NCBI GenBank assembly: GCA_013400155.1
Contig: VXBM01000026.1
Coordinates: 1,776,024-1,840,023 of the forward strand
Direction: 5' to 3'
Length of the DNA stretch: 64,000 nucleotides
Source of the DNA: Helopsaltes ochotensis
Lineage: Eukaryota; Chordata; Aves; Passeriformes; Locustellidae
Each line of letters opens with the position of its first letter. Within the stretch, counting starts at the first letter, position 1. Shown piece after piece: positions 21,937 through 33,820 of this stretch. The notes beneath the pieces were generated by a model. It was not told the DNA's origin, did no database searches, and was given only the letters and a program-made list of their open reading frames with translations. The position numbers and the translations under genes were made by a program.

Positions 21937-24900
21937 TTAAAATCTCTCCAATTTATACTTTTATCTGTGTAGAGAACAGATTTCTTAACTTTGTCATGTA
22001 TGTAGAAGATAATGAATGTTCTTGGAATGCTTTCTAGACTGTACATTCTGGTGTATCTACAGCAACCTGAAAGTCTAGTTTATGAGTATTAGCAACATCC
22101 TCTCTTCAACCTCTCTTGTGATATTTGAGGAAGAACTTGATGGCCTTGATTAAAGTGTCCATCAACTACGTGTCCTTGGCAGGTGAGCTTGAAAATTTTG
22201 CTACAGAAAAGATAACAACAGGAATGTTTTAAATTGATCTACTCTTCTAATCAATTTTTGTTACATATTAATATAGAGACTTTAGATCATTAAATGTTGA
22301 TATACAATTACATTATTAGAATCATACAGCATGGGTGTTAGAGGCTTTGTGATTAAATATATGCACCATATCCTTGATGAGCTTTATCACTGTGCTTGCA
22401 AGTATGCATTATTTCATTTCCCATGGTAGGAGTGGTTCATGTTTTCTCCCTTTTAATTCATAAAGCTCTTTTCTAAGCAATATTTTTATAATCTGTGTGG
22501 AAGAATTGAGAACTGGAACCTTTTAATTGTGACAAGATTTTTCACAGCAGGCCAGAATAGAGAATTTAAGCTTCAAAATCCACAAGCAGGTTTGGAATTG
22601 CACTGAATGTGTCAGGCTTTGTTCCATGGGGTGTGATAACAAAAAGCTTATACATAAAATCTCATCTTATGTAGCAATTTCAGATCTTTAATCCTTGTTG
22701 CTGGTTCATTTTTGCAGTTCTCTTCAAGAAATTAATCATCTCCACAATTTCAGACTGGGACTAAAATATCCAAAGAGCTTTCTACAGTCCACTGTACCCC
22801 ACAATGTTTAAAGTTAATGAGGCCAATACTGGTGATACCAATGTTTATCTTAACAGTATTTGTATGCTTTTAATGAGAGATTTGATATGAATTTTTTTTA
22901 CTGGTTTTAATGCTCTATTAGTTTTCTATTTTCTTGCTCTCAAATGAATTTGATCTCTTCTGCCTCAGTAATGTTACCCAAGTTATCATTTTTATTTGTA
23001 ATGAATTCATTTTAAGCTATTAATTTTACTTGCAGTCAAGTTGCTTTAACTGTAAAAAATGCTTATATTTATTTCACATATCTGAAAAAATATTGCTCTT
23101 GGAGGAATTTAATTATTTCTTTTTTTCCAAAAAAACTGGACAATAGCTTCCTCTCTTTCTGCATTTCCAATAAAATGGATAGTTTTCACTCTCAAATGAC
23201 AGGGCATATGTATCTTGTAGAAGTATTGACTTGTACAGATCCTTTTAAGTCTAACAGAACAAGAAATCTGATTTTATTTGCAATTTTTTTTCAAACTAAA
23301 TGAATCTATTTTCATGTTCTAGATCCTATAGATCTCAATATGCTCTAAATGACAAAGTAATCCATGATAACAAAGTGATAGATATATGATAGTAAAGCAA
23401 TATTACTGAGACCAAGCCTTTTTCTCCTGGCATCAACCCCATACACTTGAAGGTACTCAGTGTTTAGAGGGCTACTGCTGACTGCAGTTGCTGTAATGAA
23501 TTCTAAATTCTTATACTCGCTTTAGGTAAATAATTTTTAAAGATACCTCAGTCTCACCTGATATTGCAAATTAAGTTATATCAAATGTTGGAAATAGGAA
23601 CATGGTGTGTTTTGTTTTGTTTTATAAATATGAGTTAGGTCTCTTTACAGAAAAGTATTGTCCTCTGGGGGATGATTTCTCATTGATTTTTTTATGCCAA
23701 GATGTGTAACTGATGAAGGGAAAAAATAATCATTTGGACTCAATGAAAGAATTCTACTTGGTGGTGCCAGTACTAATGGATAAAATAACACCAACTTGTC
23801 AAAAAACTTATATTTTATAAAATTCTTAGTATACAGCAAATTATAAGCTTAAGGCTTTTGGAATTCCAATTATAAGTGTGCTAACATTAACATAACAGAG
23901 AAACAGGTTTATAAGAAAGGATTCTGTGATAACTTGGTATATATTTTATCAGGAATTTCAAATTGGAAATAAATGTAGCAAACTCATGTATTAAGGGCCG
24001 TCATTATTCACTCACTTAAAAAAATTGCTTTGTGAGATAAAATTCTTACAAAACAAACAAGCGAAAGAAACCAAAGAAGTATTTATGTATTCCCTCTGAG
24101 GGATCTCAGGAGACAAAAAATGGAAGCATATAGAAATGACTGTACAAAGTTTAACTTGTTACAGACACTACCATTATCTCTCTACAGCAATATCTATGAG
24201 GCTCTACATCAAAGTTTTTAGATGGCTTTACCGCCTTAATAGATCATGAGACTGTAGGGAAGTGAGAAAATTCTTCAGCATTAACCAATATAGGAATTGG
24301 CACCTGGAATTTTCCACTACTCTGCAACAGTTCAACATCACAAAATTTAGTTTGACTAGATAAAGGATTTTTTTTCTGTATTTGTAACTATTCACAGCTC
24401 TAAAAGTGATATAAAAATCCTCACAGTAATTCCCAACTTAGCCATTAGAGAACAGGTTTCCACATAAGAACAATCCTGATTTAAAAGATTGTTCAAATAC
24501 TATTTTTAAAAATTACTTACCATGTTAGGCAAAACAGGTCTGGCAAGCCAGTTGATCAGAAAAGGCAAAAAAAAAAAAAAAATCAAACACTATTTAGAAA
24601 GCAAGCAAGTGTTGAGACATGGTTTTAAAACCTTAACTTTAGTCTCCAGTTTTTGAAAATACTGTCTGAGATGGGGAAGACTGGCAAAGAGGTTGCCTTT
24701 ATTAAAATTGCCACTCATGTCTTTTTAAAATGTTCTCTAGTGAACTTCTCTTTTAACACAGTCAAAAAATGAAACTTGGGAAAGATCACAAAGAAAATTG
24801 AGTAAGTTAAATCCTCATAGATCAAAAATTGAAAGTAAGGTCTGTTGAAGGACTGACGAAGATAATAGACTGTGGTTTGTTCCATTTCTATCACAATAGC

Positions 24901-26799
24901 TAATCAGAATCCTAAACATTAGAGCAAAATAACCACATTTCAAAAAAACATGAATGTTTACATCCTCCTTTTGCTCCAAAATCATGTATTTACTGATTGA
25001 GATGCTTGTTTAGTATCCACAGCAGAAAATCTACAGACAGTAAATAAACTGTGAGACTTTATCATGTATTTATTTTATTTTTAGTTAGCCTTCTACTACC
25101 TTGTATGGATGGGATATTTACATACATGCCATTCAAAACCAAATCAGGTTGAGTAAGTTAACATCAGTAAAAGAAGCAGAAATGAAACATGCAAATTATA
25201 TCAAAGCTAAGAACCGTCAAATTGGTTTTTGGAGGTTGCGTAGCACTTCTTCTAAATATCTCCTAGAGCCACAGGGTATAAGAATACCTACATCAGTATG
25301 GTCATTCTTTTGGCATTGATTGTCAAAATACATGCCAAGCAATTTGCACTGTGCATTGTACAAATGTCAGTCAGAGGTAGAAAGATGGCCACAAGGGAGG
25401 ACTGTTAAAATATAGCAGAGTATCAAAATCCCAACTTTGGTGGAAAAAGGTTCAGCAACAGAAGTTACGATTCTAATAAAGATGAAGGGAATCAGAGTTA
25501 AAAGGGGTAAATTTGACTCTTTCTCCTTCTTACCTCAACTCATCCTACCCCCTTAAATTCTTTGAAATTCAGATTTGGTGACAATATTGAACTAACAACA
25601 ACAAGCAGTCTCCTACATTCTATCTCTTCCCTTATACTTTTCTACCTTTGGAAAGAATATATCAATGTAAAACCACCAAATGAATTTTCCTGTGTTTTCA
25701 ATTGAAGAGGAAAAGACAGTTCTGAAGAATTTGACCTTACAAAATATAAATATTTGATTGCAGTAGGCAAACAAGATCAAGGTCTTTAGAGATGTAGATT
25801 CCAATGCACTTCAATCTCAGATGCAGTAAATTTTCCTTGTGGTTTGTTGATGGATATAAAGGTTTATTTTGTAAATAAATATGATCAAGAACAAATTCAA
25901 AGTAGAGAATTATAAATTTATAGTTAAAGCATACCAGGAAAATACTTTTATTTTGTTTTTAATTTTCAACCCATGCCATGTTAGTCTCTAGATAAAACTT
26001 TCAATTTTCTAGATCTGCACTTTAATGAATTTCTGTTTCTAAGGCAACTAGGAATAACAAAACCCATAGTTCTCTTTGATTAATGTAGTTCCAAATACCC
26101 CTGCAGTGCCAAGATTCAACAAACAAAGCAGTAGTTTCCAGTCACGTAGTTGCATTTCTAAAGTGTATAAATGAATGATTTCAAGCACACAGACATACTA
26201 TATATAGTGTATAAAAAGAATATGCAAATATTTTAAAACATTCTTTAAGTCTTTTCAAGGTGCAATATCAGCAGTTCATAAATATTCATATATTTTAGTG
26301 TTCACATAAAATTATATAAATAAACACACACAAATATAAATATCTATATTTGTATGGATAAATATAATTTGAGTGTACTAACAGGGCAATTCTGCTATCT
26401 TCATTTTTTTCATTTTTACAAATTTGGAATGATAATCACGAATGAAAAGTTATCTATCACTGTACAACAGTATTTTAGTTTAATGAAGAGTAATATCATT
26501 AGTCTGCATTACTTTTGCATTTCTTTTGATATAATAAGTTTTCTAAAATTTCAAGGACGGAAGGAAGTAAATAGAGTTTTGACAGATATTCATTTTATGG
26601 TCATTGCTTGCCAAGATCATTGTTTAACTCCATTTTTTGTCCTACCGTTTTGTGCCAGTCTTGTAAGGGGAATGAAATAATAATCTGTTGATTCTAATCT
26701 AAAGTAGCTTTCTAATACATACTGCATTCACTGAATGACATCAGGATTGGATTTGTGTTTAAACGTAACAAACATTTGCAGTTTGGAGCAGACTGCCTA
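21937..26799. other. AT-rich non-coding stretch
   Basis: Nothing recognisable was found over nearly 5 kb except short A runs (about 24568-24583), a TTTTG/TTTTA patch near 23610 and scattered TA-rich segments. A weak GT-AG-like stretch near 22130-22179 was considered and rejected. Frames up to 108 codons (26354-26680) look random. Confidence 0.55.
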
Positions 26800-27110
26800 G
26801 GAAACTGTTGGACTGTATGATGCCTGCAGCCTTGGACAGAACACGTATCAGCGCAGTCTGACTACCCGAACTATTCCATCTGTCCATAATATGACATCAT
26901 AATGGGAATTCTGAACAGAAAAGGCAGCCCAGGGTCATTGCTAGAAGAGCTCTGAAGCCATCTGCCCCAAGGGCAGGTGGAAATTGAAGTCAGCTGCAGT
27001 TGAGGTTGCGCAGGAGGGTGATAGTCAGACCTGCTGGAGCTTTTTTATCCTCGGAAATGGCTCATATGAGACTCAGTACAGAAGCTGTAGCTGTGCAGAC
27101 ACCTTGCTGT
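26800..27110. other. GC-richer block, candidate conserved non-coding element
   Basis: Relative to its flanks this block has more G+C and several CpGs (CACGTATCAGCGCAG, TACCCGAAC, GGTTGCGCAGG). It has no long frame. It contains the palindrome AGAGCTCT (26946-26953) and a 6-bp stem CTGCCC/GGGCAG around CAA (26962-26976). No repeat family was recognised. The composition suits a regulatory or conserved element or an old unassigned repeat. Confidence 0.35.
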
Positions 27111-28990
27111 TTGCAATGAGATTTTAAACTGGAACTTATGAATATCTAAAGGGTTCATAAGAGCTGCTTTCTTTGAAGAACAGCAAATCCCACTCTGTTT
27201 TTGAAAACTGTATAGAAATATACTTCCTTCACTCTTTATAGCTATTTAAAACTTACAAATGCAAATATATAAATATTTTTTCAATATTTAAATCTAGCCA
27301 ATATAGTGATGGAAATCTTTCTTACAAAGCAAGTCAAAGCTTATATATAGTTTAAATACATATATCTACTTTTTGCACATATAAATAATCAAAAAGTTGT
27401 CTATGTTCTGTATTACATGAATTATGCTCTGGCAATATTTTCCAAAGTAAGCCACATTGGAAAAGTCACCTCTTGCATATTTATCAGAGCCAGTTCTAAA
27501 TTCTTATCTCAGTCTAATGCTAGTTGAAATCCGTTAATTTAAGTTGATTTACGTTAGTGTAATACTGGTAGAATATGAGCTAGAAAGAAAGAATCAGGTC
27601 AACACTTTTTAATCAGAATTTTAATATTCACAGAGTCAGGGTGGTATGTAGGTTAACTTCATAACAGCTCCATAAAGCGAATTGATGCACAGTACTGTAT
27701 CATGCCAACATAGCATTACAATCTATAATTTAAAACTTTTCCTTTGAAACTAGTTAAATACAGATTAAGAAAATAGATGGAAAGAGTCTCTTCATCTATC
27801 AAGTAGATAAAACTATAGATCAATGAACCTGCGTAAGCATTCTTCTTTGTCATCTCCTGGGCTGTCTATGAGTAATGCGACCTTGATTAGCTGAGAAATT
27901 TCTGTAGACTTTTACATGTTTCTGTATTTCATATATTCCATGGTTTAACATTAATTGCTGCTTAATTATACTGACTCTATGCCATAAGAACCATCACTGT
28001 TGATTTCTTCACAGAACAATGAACTGGTGCTGTAATTCTTAAATGCTTGAAAAACATGTTTCTAAGCTTCTCAGAGAGAAAACAAAGTATCAAATGCACT
28101 AGTTTTGGTAGTGATGTTTTGTAGGTGTTTGCAATATATTTTCAAATCACATGGCTACTGCTAATATTTTTTTAATGGTTTTATTTATGTTCTGGAAAAT
28201 AGAAGTTCTCCCAGACATTAAAGCATATCAAAATCTGCTTTTCTTTTTTTCCTTTAAATCAGAAAAATAGGAACACTCTGATGAGGTTTTGTTCAATGAT
28301 ACAACAATTCCCATGCAGAAACCATGTGTGTCAGATTAAATACTGAAAAATTATCTGTTAATTTATGGTGAGATGATTTCCTGGAACTGTGACAACAAAT
28401 GGACTCTTAGGACATCTTCTTGGAGGATATACTTTTCTTGTTCATGTCCCCTGCTCATGCCTACATGCTCAGCTACCCCAAAGAAGTCACTCTATATCCA
28501 AAATGACTGTTCAAATTCAGTATCCATATTTTCAAAGTGCTCTTTGCTACTCCCTTCACCATAATTGCCCTCTCACCCTGAAGAAAAGAATCTTGGTTTG
28601 AATTTTGCTTTTTTTCTGACTCATCTCATATTTCAGTGCCACATAACTATCATCTCCATCTCTGTTCCCAGTGGGTTTAGTACTATATATCTCTCCATTT
28701 CATCAGTCAGTAGCAATGAGCATGTATGTGATAAATTAAATTGATGAGCCAGGAGGGGAAAAGAAGTCTGCTTATCTGACTACCATTTTCTTTTAAGTGG
28801 TGGAATAAAGCATTCCGAATGAAGAAAAACAACTTTCTGTGGATTATCAGAAAATGCTGTTTCTGTCCTTGTGATAAATATGTGAGATACAAAGTTTATG
28901 AGGTCTGCAACTAAGTATTTTATGAACCTCCTTTTTCCATCTGAGAAGTCTACTAAGAGACTAGCTATCTAATTTAACTCTTGTTGTAGG
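27111..28990. other. AT-rich non-coding stretch
   Basis: TA-rich DNA without a recognised gene or repeat. Short overlapping frames near 28373-28601 are unremarkable. Confidence 0.55.
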
Positions 28991-29081
28991 TTTATGGGTG
29001 GACTTGGCAGTGGTGGGCGAAGGGTTGGACCTGATAGTCTCAGAGGTCTTTTCCAAACTAAATTATTCTATGATTCTATGA
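28991..29081 (+). mobile_element. CR1 LINE 3'-end fragment
   Basis: GGTGGGCGAAGGGTTGGACC, then CAGAGGTCTTTTCCAAACTA, then the hallmark tail ATTCTATGATTCTATGA (29065-29081). This is the plus-strand CR1 3' UTR end with two tail repeats. It is 5' truncated to about 90 bp. Confidence 0.9.
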
Positions 29082-29223
29082 TCTGTAACTCTCATATCAT
29101 TTTCTTGGACAGTTGCTGTGGGGGTATAAAGAACAACTGTCACCTGTTATAACTAATATGTACCAGTTTATATTTTTTTCCTTTCAGATTGGAAAATATG
29201 AATTTATTAGGTACAAATTGCAA

Positions 29224-29977
29224 GCTTTTGGTATTTTAGGGTGCTCTTCATGGGTAGCCTCTCTAGGAGGTCAGGGAGTGCCTGGCACTGGTGGTTCCAG
29301 ATGGCTCCAAAATGGATCCACCGCAGGACACAGCCAATCCCACCAGAAAAGCTGGTGGTACCTCTGATAGCATATTTAAAAAAAATTATCAGTGAGAAAG
29401 GATGGAGGAAAATGGTGAGAATCATCAGAAGAAACAAGGATGCCAGAGCAGGAGGAGGACTCCATGGTAGAGTAGGCACACACCTGAAGTGACTGATGTC
29501 CATAGAGAAGTCATACTGGAGCACAGGAAAAGGGTGATAAAGGAAAGGGGAAAGAGGGAAACCACTAAGCACAGATAGTTGTTCACCTGAAGAGACCAAG
29601 TGCAATCTGTGGCAATAACAGTGGGAAAAGAGAGGTGTCTGAAGTTGAGCCCGGCAAGGGGGAGGAAAGTGCCTAAATGTTTGGTGTCTTTTTGGGGTTT
29701 TCTTTTTTATTTGTTTGTTTGGCCTGTTCTTTTTGATTTGTTTTTTGTTTCCCAGTACATGAATTAATAATTCAATATTTATGTTAACTGCCAAAATAAA
29801 TTTCCCAAGTTCAGATTACTTTACCCTTAACAACAGCTACCAAGTGATGTCCGTCTTTGTTTCATCACACGAATTTTCTCTCTCGTGTTCCTCTGTTTTT
29901 CTCCCTCAGTCCACTGCAGGTGGAGAAGTGAGCAGCTGTATGGGTGCCTGACTGCTGGCTGGGGCCAACCCACCACA
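29224..29977 (+). mobile_element. Decayed ERVL-like solo LTR
   Basis: The promoter half matches the fragment at 5419-5650: GGGAGTGCCTGGCACTGGTG, TCCAGATGGCTCCAA, then a TATTTAA box at 29373-29379. It ends TGGGTGCCTGACTGCTGGCT followed by GGGGCCAACCCACCACA at 29977, corresponding to the CCAGCCAGGGTC...CCCACC end of the copy at 56528-57182. The middle is shorter than in that copy and contains a T/G-rich tract (29681-29752), so it has internal deletions and an expansion. I found no matching target duplication (GTGAG follows the right end) and the left end is approximate. The 195-codon minus frame at 29207-29794, the longest in the window, is antisense to this LTR and is not a gene. Confidence 0.7.
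29681..29752. repeat. T/G-rich tract within the LTR
   Basis: TTTGGTGTCTTTTTGGGG is followed by TTTGTTTGTTTGGCC and TTTGATTTGTTTTTTG. Confidence 0.75.
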
Positions 29978-31639
29978 GTGAGATCAAGTGGTTACCAAGT
30001 GAGCATCCTATCAGTCTTATCAAATTAAGGATTTCTGCATGTTATGCACTATTTTGGTCGTTTCTGGCTCTTCTAGGATAAATGTAATACCATGCCTATA
30101 CTTATCTATTTTTTTTAGCTCCATGCATCTTTAGATGTAGAATGATCAATAAAAGTTCCGTGATATTAACTTGAGGAGAAGGGGTTAAAACACAGACTGT
30201 CTTGAAATATGAGAATAAAATTGAAGACAATTCAAGTTGCTGGAAGAAATGAAATACAAGCTGTAGTCAATATTGTCATCAAATCATCAAAGGAATCTGA
30301 AAAGACAAACAGCACCAGGTGAGAAATACTTTTCTAATGAAACCCAAATGTCAAAAACATATGACATTTCATCACGTTCTTTCAAAAAATCTGCTAGAAA
30401 GACCTGCAGCACCAATCACCATCTGTTGAAACATCAATGACATCAAAATTTGATAATGATTTTTCAATATGTTCTTTTGAAAAGCAACATGACCATTTTT
30501 ATACTTTAAACACAGTTAAATACTGTGTTTTTCTTTAATGAAAAGATGGCTTTATAGAGGAAAATTTGCTCTTCTATTCTCCCTTCTTTTAAAAACTGCC
30601 TTAACCAATATAAACTTCCACACTGCTCTGCTGAGTCAAAGACCATTTCTTTTTTTTTTTATGCAGAGAAGATACATTGCCCTTTAATTGTTTTTTAAAA
30701 GAACACAAACTCTAATATAAAAAGAAAAAAAATTAGTAGTCCCTACATCCTTGAAATAGGTGAATTTGTTTAAAGAAATAGAGCTGCAGTCCTATCTGCA
30801 TTGTCACTTTAAAATTAAAATATATATAGAAAACATAGCCTATATATTTTATAAAGGAAAAGGTCTCTTATTCCCAGGATAGATGAATTGTTTTTCCAGT
30901 ACCGGTTTCTACTTGATTGAATAAAGATATTTAATTAAGCTACTGTGTCAATTACAACAGAAACTTTTAAGAGTCATTAGTTAATTTTCGCATTTCTCAG
31001 TCTTTATAGAATTGATATATTTTATAGTCTTCAGGTTTTATTTTGATTTGTTTTGTTTTCATATGTGGAGAGCTTCAATCAGACTCTTTTCTCCAAAACT
31101 TTTAGGAAAAACTCAGAAAGTTTTATTTATTATTCATGTCTTTTGAACACCAAAAGGAAATTTCAAGAGTCTCAAATTCTTTCCTAGGATTCTGTTTCTT
31201 TCAGGTTCCACTTTTCTCTACATAGAATAGTCTTAATCATGCCACCACATTTACAACTTAGTTTACATTCATCCTGCTGTCATTTGAAGAAGATCAATTG
31301 TTGATTTATATTTTTCCTTTCCATTCTGCACCACAATAATTTCTACTCTTGTGATTCTTGTTGTAAGAATATCAGTCTTCAACTTCACAGTTTCACAAAT
31401 GAGTAGTAGGTTTTAGGGATTTTTTTTTTTTAAGCTGATAAGGGAAGTAAATTTGTTGTGAAAGTTTCTTCTGCTTTGCTGCATGGATAGCAAGAAATTC
31501 AAGCTTCTTGACTTAGCATATTCCTTCCTATGAAGAAGTCCTATGCTTAGACCTTCGTGTAAAACATTTTGAGCCAAATGCTCAGATGCACTTTGCCTAG
31601 CTAGCATTCCCTGTGTGTGTGTGCCAAATCCCAAATGCC
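29978..31639. other. AT-rich non-coding stretch
   Basis: No gene or named repeat was recognised. It has T runs at about 30651-30660 and 31421-31431 and a TATATATA patch near 30820. Confidence 0.6.
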
Positions 31640-31922
31640 TGGTTCTAATTATAGGTGAAATATGGCTTTGCTCATGGGAGCCAATGCAGCTATTGTTTCA
31701 CTACTCGCCCTGGCCAGCAAACTAAACGTTGGGTTGATTGCCACTTCTGCTGCTTCTGAAGACAGACATGGGCCACAGACCCTGCTTAAGATGACCCCAG
31801 CTGCTGCATTAATAGAAATAAGGAACAGCAAGTTCACCTCTGCTGAAATTTCTTCCCAGCATAATTTCCTTCCCTCAACTGTTCCCAAGGGTATTTTATC
31901 TAGTGGGGGCCTAGGCAAGTGA
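31640..31922. other. GC-richer patch open on both strands
   Basis: A plus frame (31662-31922, 86 codons, starting MALLMGANAAIVSLLALA) and a minus frame (31649-31918, 89 codons) are both open. The patch is less AT-rich than its surroundings. The plus peptide begins hydrophobic and Ala-rich; the minus one contains LISINAAAGVILS. A possible acceptor TTCTAATTATAG precedes the plus frame, but no strong donor follows on either strand. I recognise neither peptide. It may be a conserved element, a fossil exon, an old repeat, or a chance low-stop region. Confidence 0.35.
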
Positions 31923-33309
31923 ACTCTGATAGCTTATTCTTGGAACAATGAAATGCAAGCCCTAAGACAGTTCTGAGAAAAAAAAAATACAAAATAATTC
32001 AGTGATTAATTTGAGAGGAGAAAATTCTGCTATTCTGGAAGTACTCAATTGCAGAATTCCCTACAATCTTTAGTTTAAAGTCACTATGGTAGACTATATT
32101 CTGGTTGCTCTGCTTGTGTTATTCTGGACCATGCATCACACAAAGAAGATAAACTAGGTCTTACAGCATTTTTATACATTTGACACTTCTATTTAGCATA
32201 ACACTTTCTGCAAGAGAAAAAAATACCAGCAGGTTCTGATGAACAACACTGAATTCATTACACTTATTTAGTAAAAATACTAGACAGGGATGCAGGTCAT
32301 GGAATGCAGTTAAATATATTTCATATACATTAGTTGTTTCAAGAGCAAAATACACTATATGTTTTCATGAACTCAAGGATAACTACAGGTTTATTTAATG
32401 ACATTGCATAATACACCACAATTAAAGATTAAAGTAATGAAAATAACTGACAGGAAGAATTTAAGTCATCTGTAATATTCTCTGGTATTAATTCTTAATA
32501 TTGTAATGTGATATTTAATAAAGACTGACCAAACCAGACAACTTAAAATAGAATAACCAATATAATAATTTCCTTGGTACAATTATATCTTTCTAAAAAC
32601 TCCACGAAAAGTGTTGAATTCTCAAATTCACTGTTTCTGTCCTAAAATGTATTCTTTTAAAGGCAAGAAGACATCATAGCTGTTCTAAGCTCAGACTTGA
32701 CATCTATACCCAATATATGCTATGGAACACCAGCATGAGTGATAGACTGCCACACTCCTCGAGATCCTTTGTTCAGAGGGCCCTGAGAAGCCAGGATGAG
32801 TGCTGTGCATACAGTAGCTTCTTGTGCAGCTTCATTCTTCACCTGTAAAACCATAGCACTGTTTGTGGGTACAGGGAGGGGAAAATATCAGACATGGTAT
32901 CTAAATGCAGTTCTGTGATGTAACTGGGATGTACTGATTTGGAATGCTGAATTTTCATGTCACGTAACCTCAAAGCTTTGTGATGTGATTAATGCATCTT
33001 GACTTAATGTATGAGGGCAAGAAAAAAATCTAGGATGAGCTGAAAAACTTTCTTTTGAAATTTGTTTCTGATTAGATAGCTTGGGTCTTAAATATTTAGA
33101 AGGCATTTTAATATGTTCTCAGATGGCACGAAATAGCCCAATTCTATGGCAGAGGTCTCAGGTTAGAAGATTATTAGGACATTAAGACATTATCCTTTTT
33201 TCTTTCACAGCAGGGTATGATTATGCTCAAGGGAGTAATTGGCTGAGTTGGATAAAGTAGACCAATTTGATTTCTTCAGACAGCCTCCATTCTTCACATT
33301 GGCAGCCAA
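31923..33309. other. AT-rich non-coding stretch
   Basis: No gene or named repeat was found. A slightly GC-richer section lies around 32690-32900. Confidence 0.6.
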
Positions 33310-33342
33310 GTGCCCTCTCAGGGCACACGAAGGAAACCTTCG
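33310..33342. repeat. Two adjacent perfect short hairpins
   Basis: GTGCCCT (33310-33316) pairs with AGGGCAC (33320-33326) around CTC. One base later CGAAGG (33328-33333) pairs with CCTTCG (33337-33342) around AAA. Both have 3-nt loops and GC-rich stems within AT-rich DNA. Confidence 0.8.
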
Positions 33343-33730
33343 CAAACTCTCTTCTGGATTCCTGACAAGTGCCTCCTCTGTTTGTTAAAGAAACCCCACA
33401 ACTAGTTTCTCTGCTGTCCTGTCCATGTATTTATGTTATAGATTATACTGTGCTGATTGCAAATGTATGTGCCTTCTCAGCAGCCAGCTAGAAAAACCTT
33501 GTCTTCTCAGCCATAAATTTCACATTTTAAATATAAATGAAAAATAAACCTTTCCCCTTCAAGAAAAAAAACAGAGGTCATATTTGGCCTGCAGCTTGCA
33601 ATGCTTTTCTCCAATAAAATGTTGGGAAACCTGCCATTGAGAAAAGTAATCTACAATTACATGTATATTATGAAAATATACTTTGTATGTATATGTAACA
33701 TATTTAAGCACATAGAAGACTTCCATTTAA

Positions 33731-33820
33731 GGTCACAATAAGGACACCATCCTGGTGTCCTTGTCATTTTAATTACCGGTGGGTCACAATGCAACTTGCT
33801 TCTCTTCACATTGTCATTTT
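33731..33820. repeat. Partial ~50-bp direct repeat with a perfect 10-bp hairpin
   Basis: GGTCACAAT occurs at 33731 and 33782, and TTGTCATTTT at 33761 and 33811, in the same order and near-equal spacing. Between the first pair AAGGACACCA (33740-33749) is exactly complementary to TGGTGTCCTT (33753-33762) around TCC. The spacer of the second unit lacks this hairpin. Confidence 0.75.

Noticed and set aside
22130..22179. Short GT-AG-like interval ending CCTTGGCAG|GTGAGC with an open frame
   Set aside because: It is only about 50 bp, the acceptor is weak and there is no supporting neighbour exon. Such pairs are common by chance.
29207..29794. 195-codon minus-strand frame, the longest in the window
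   Set aside because: It is antisense to a decayed LTR and a T/G tract. The Lys/Asn/Gln-rich start is the translation of the tract and there is no domain.
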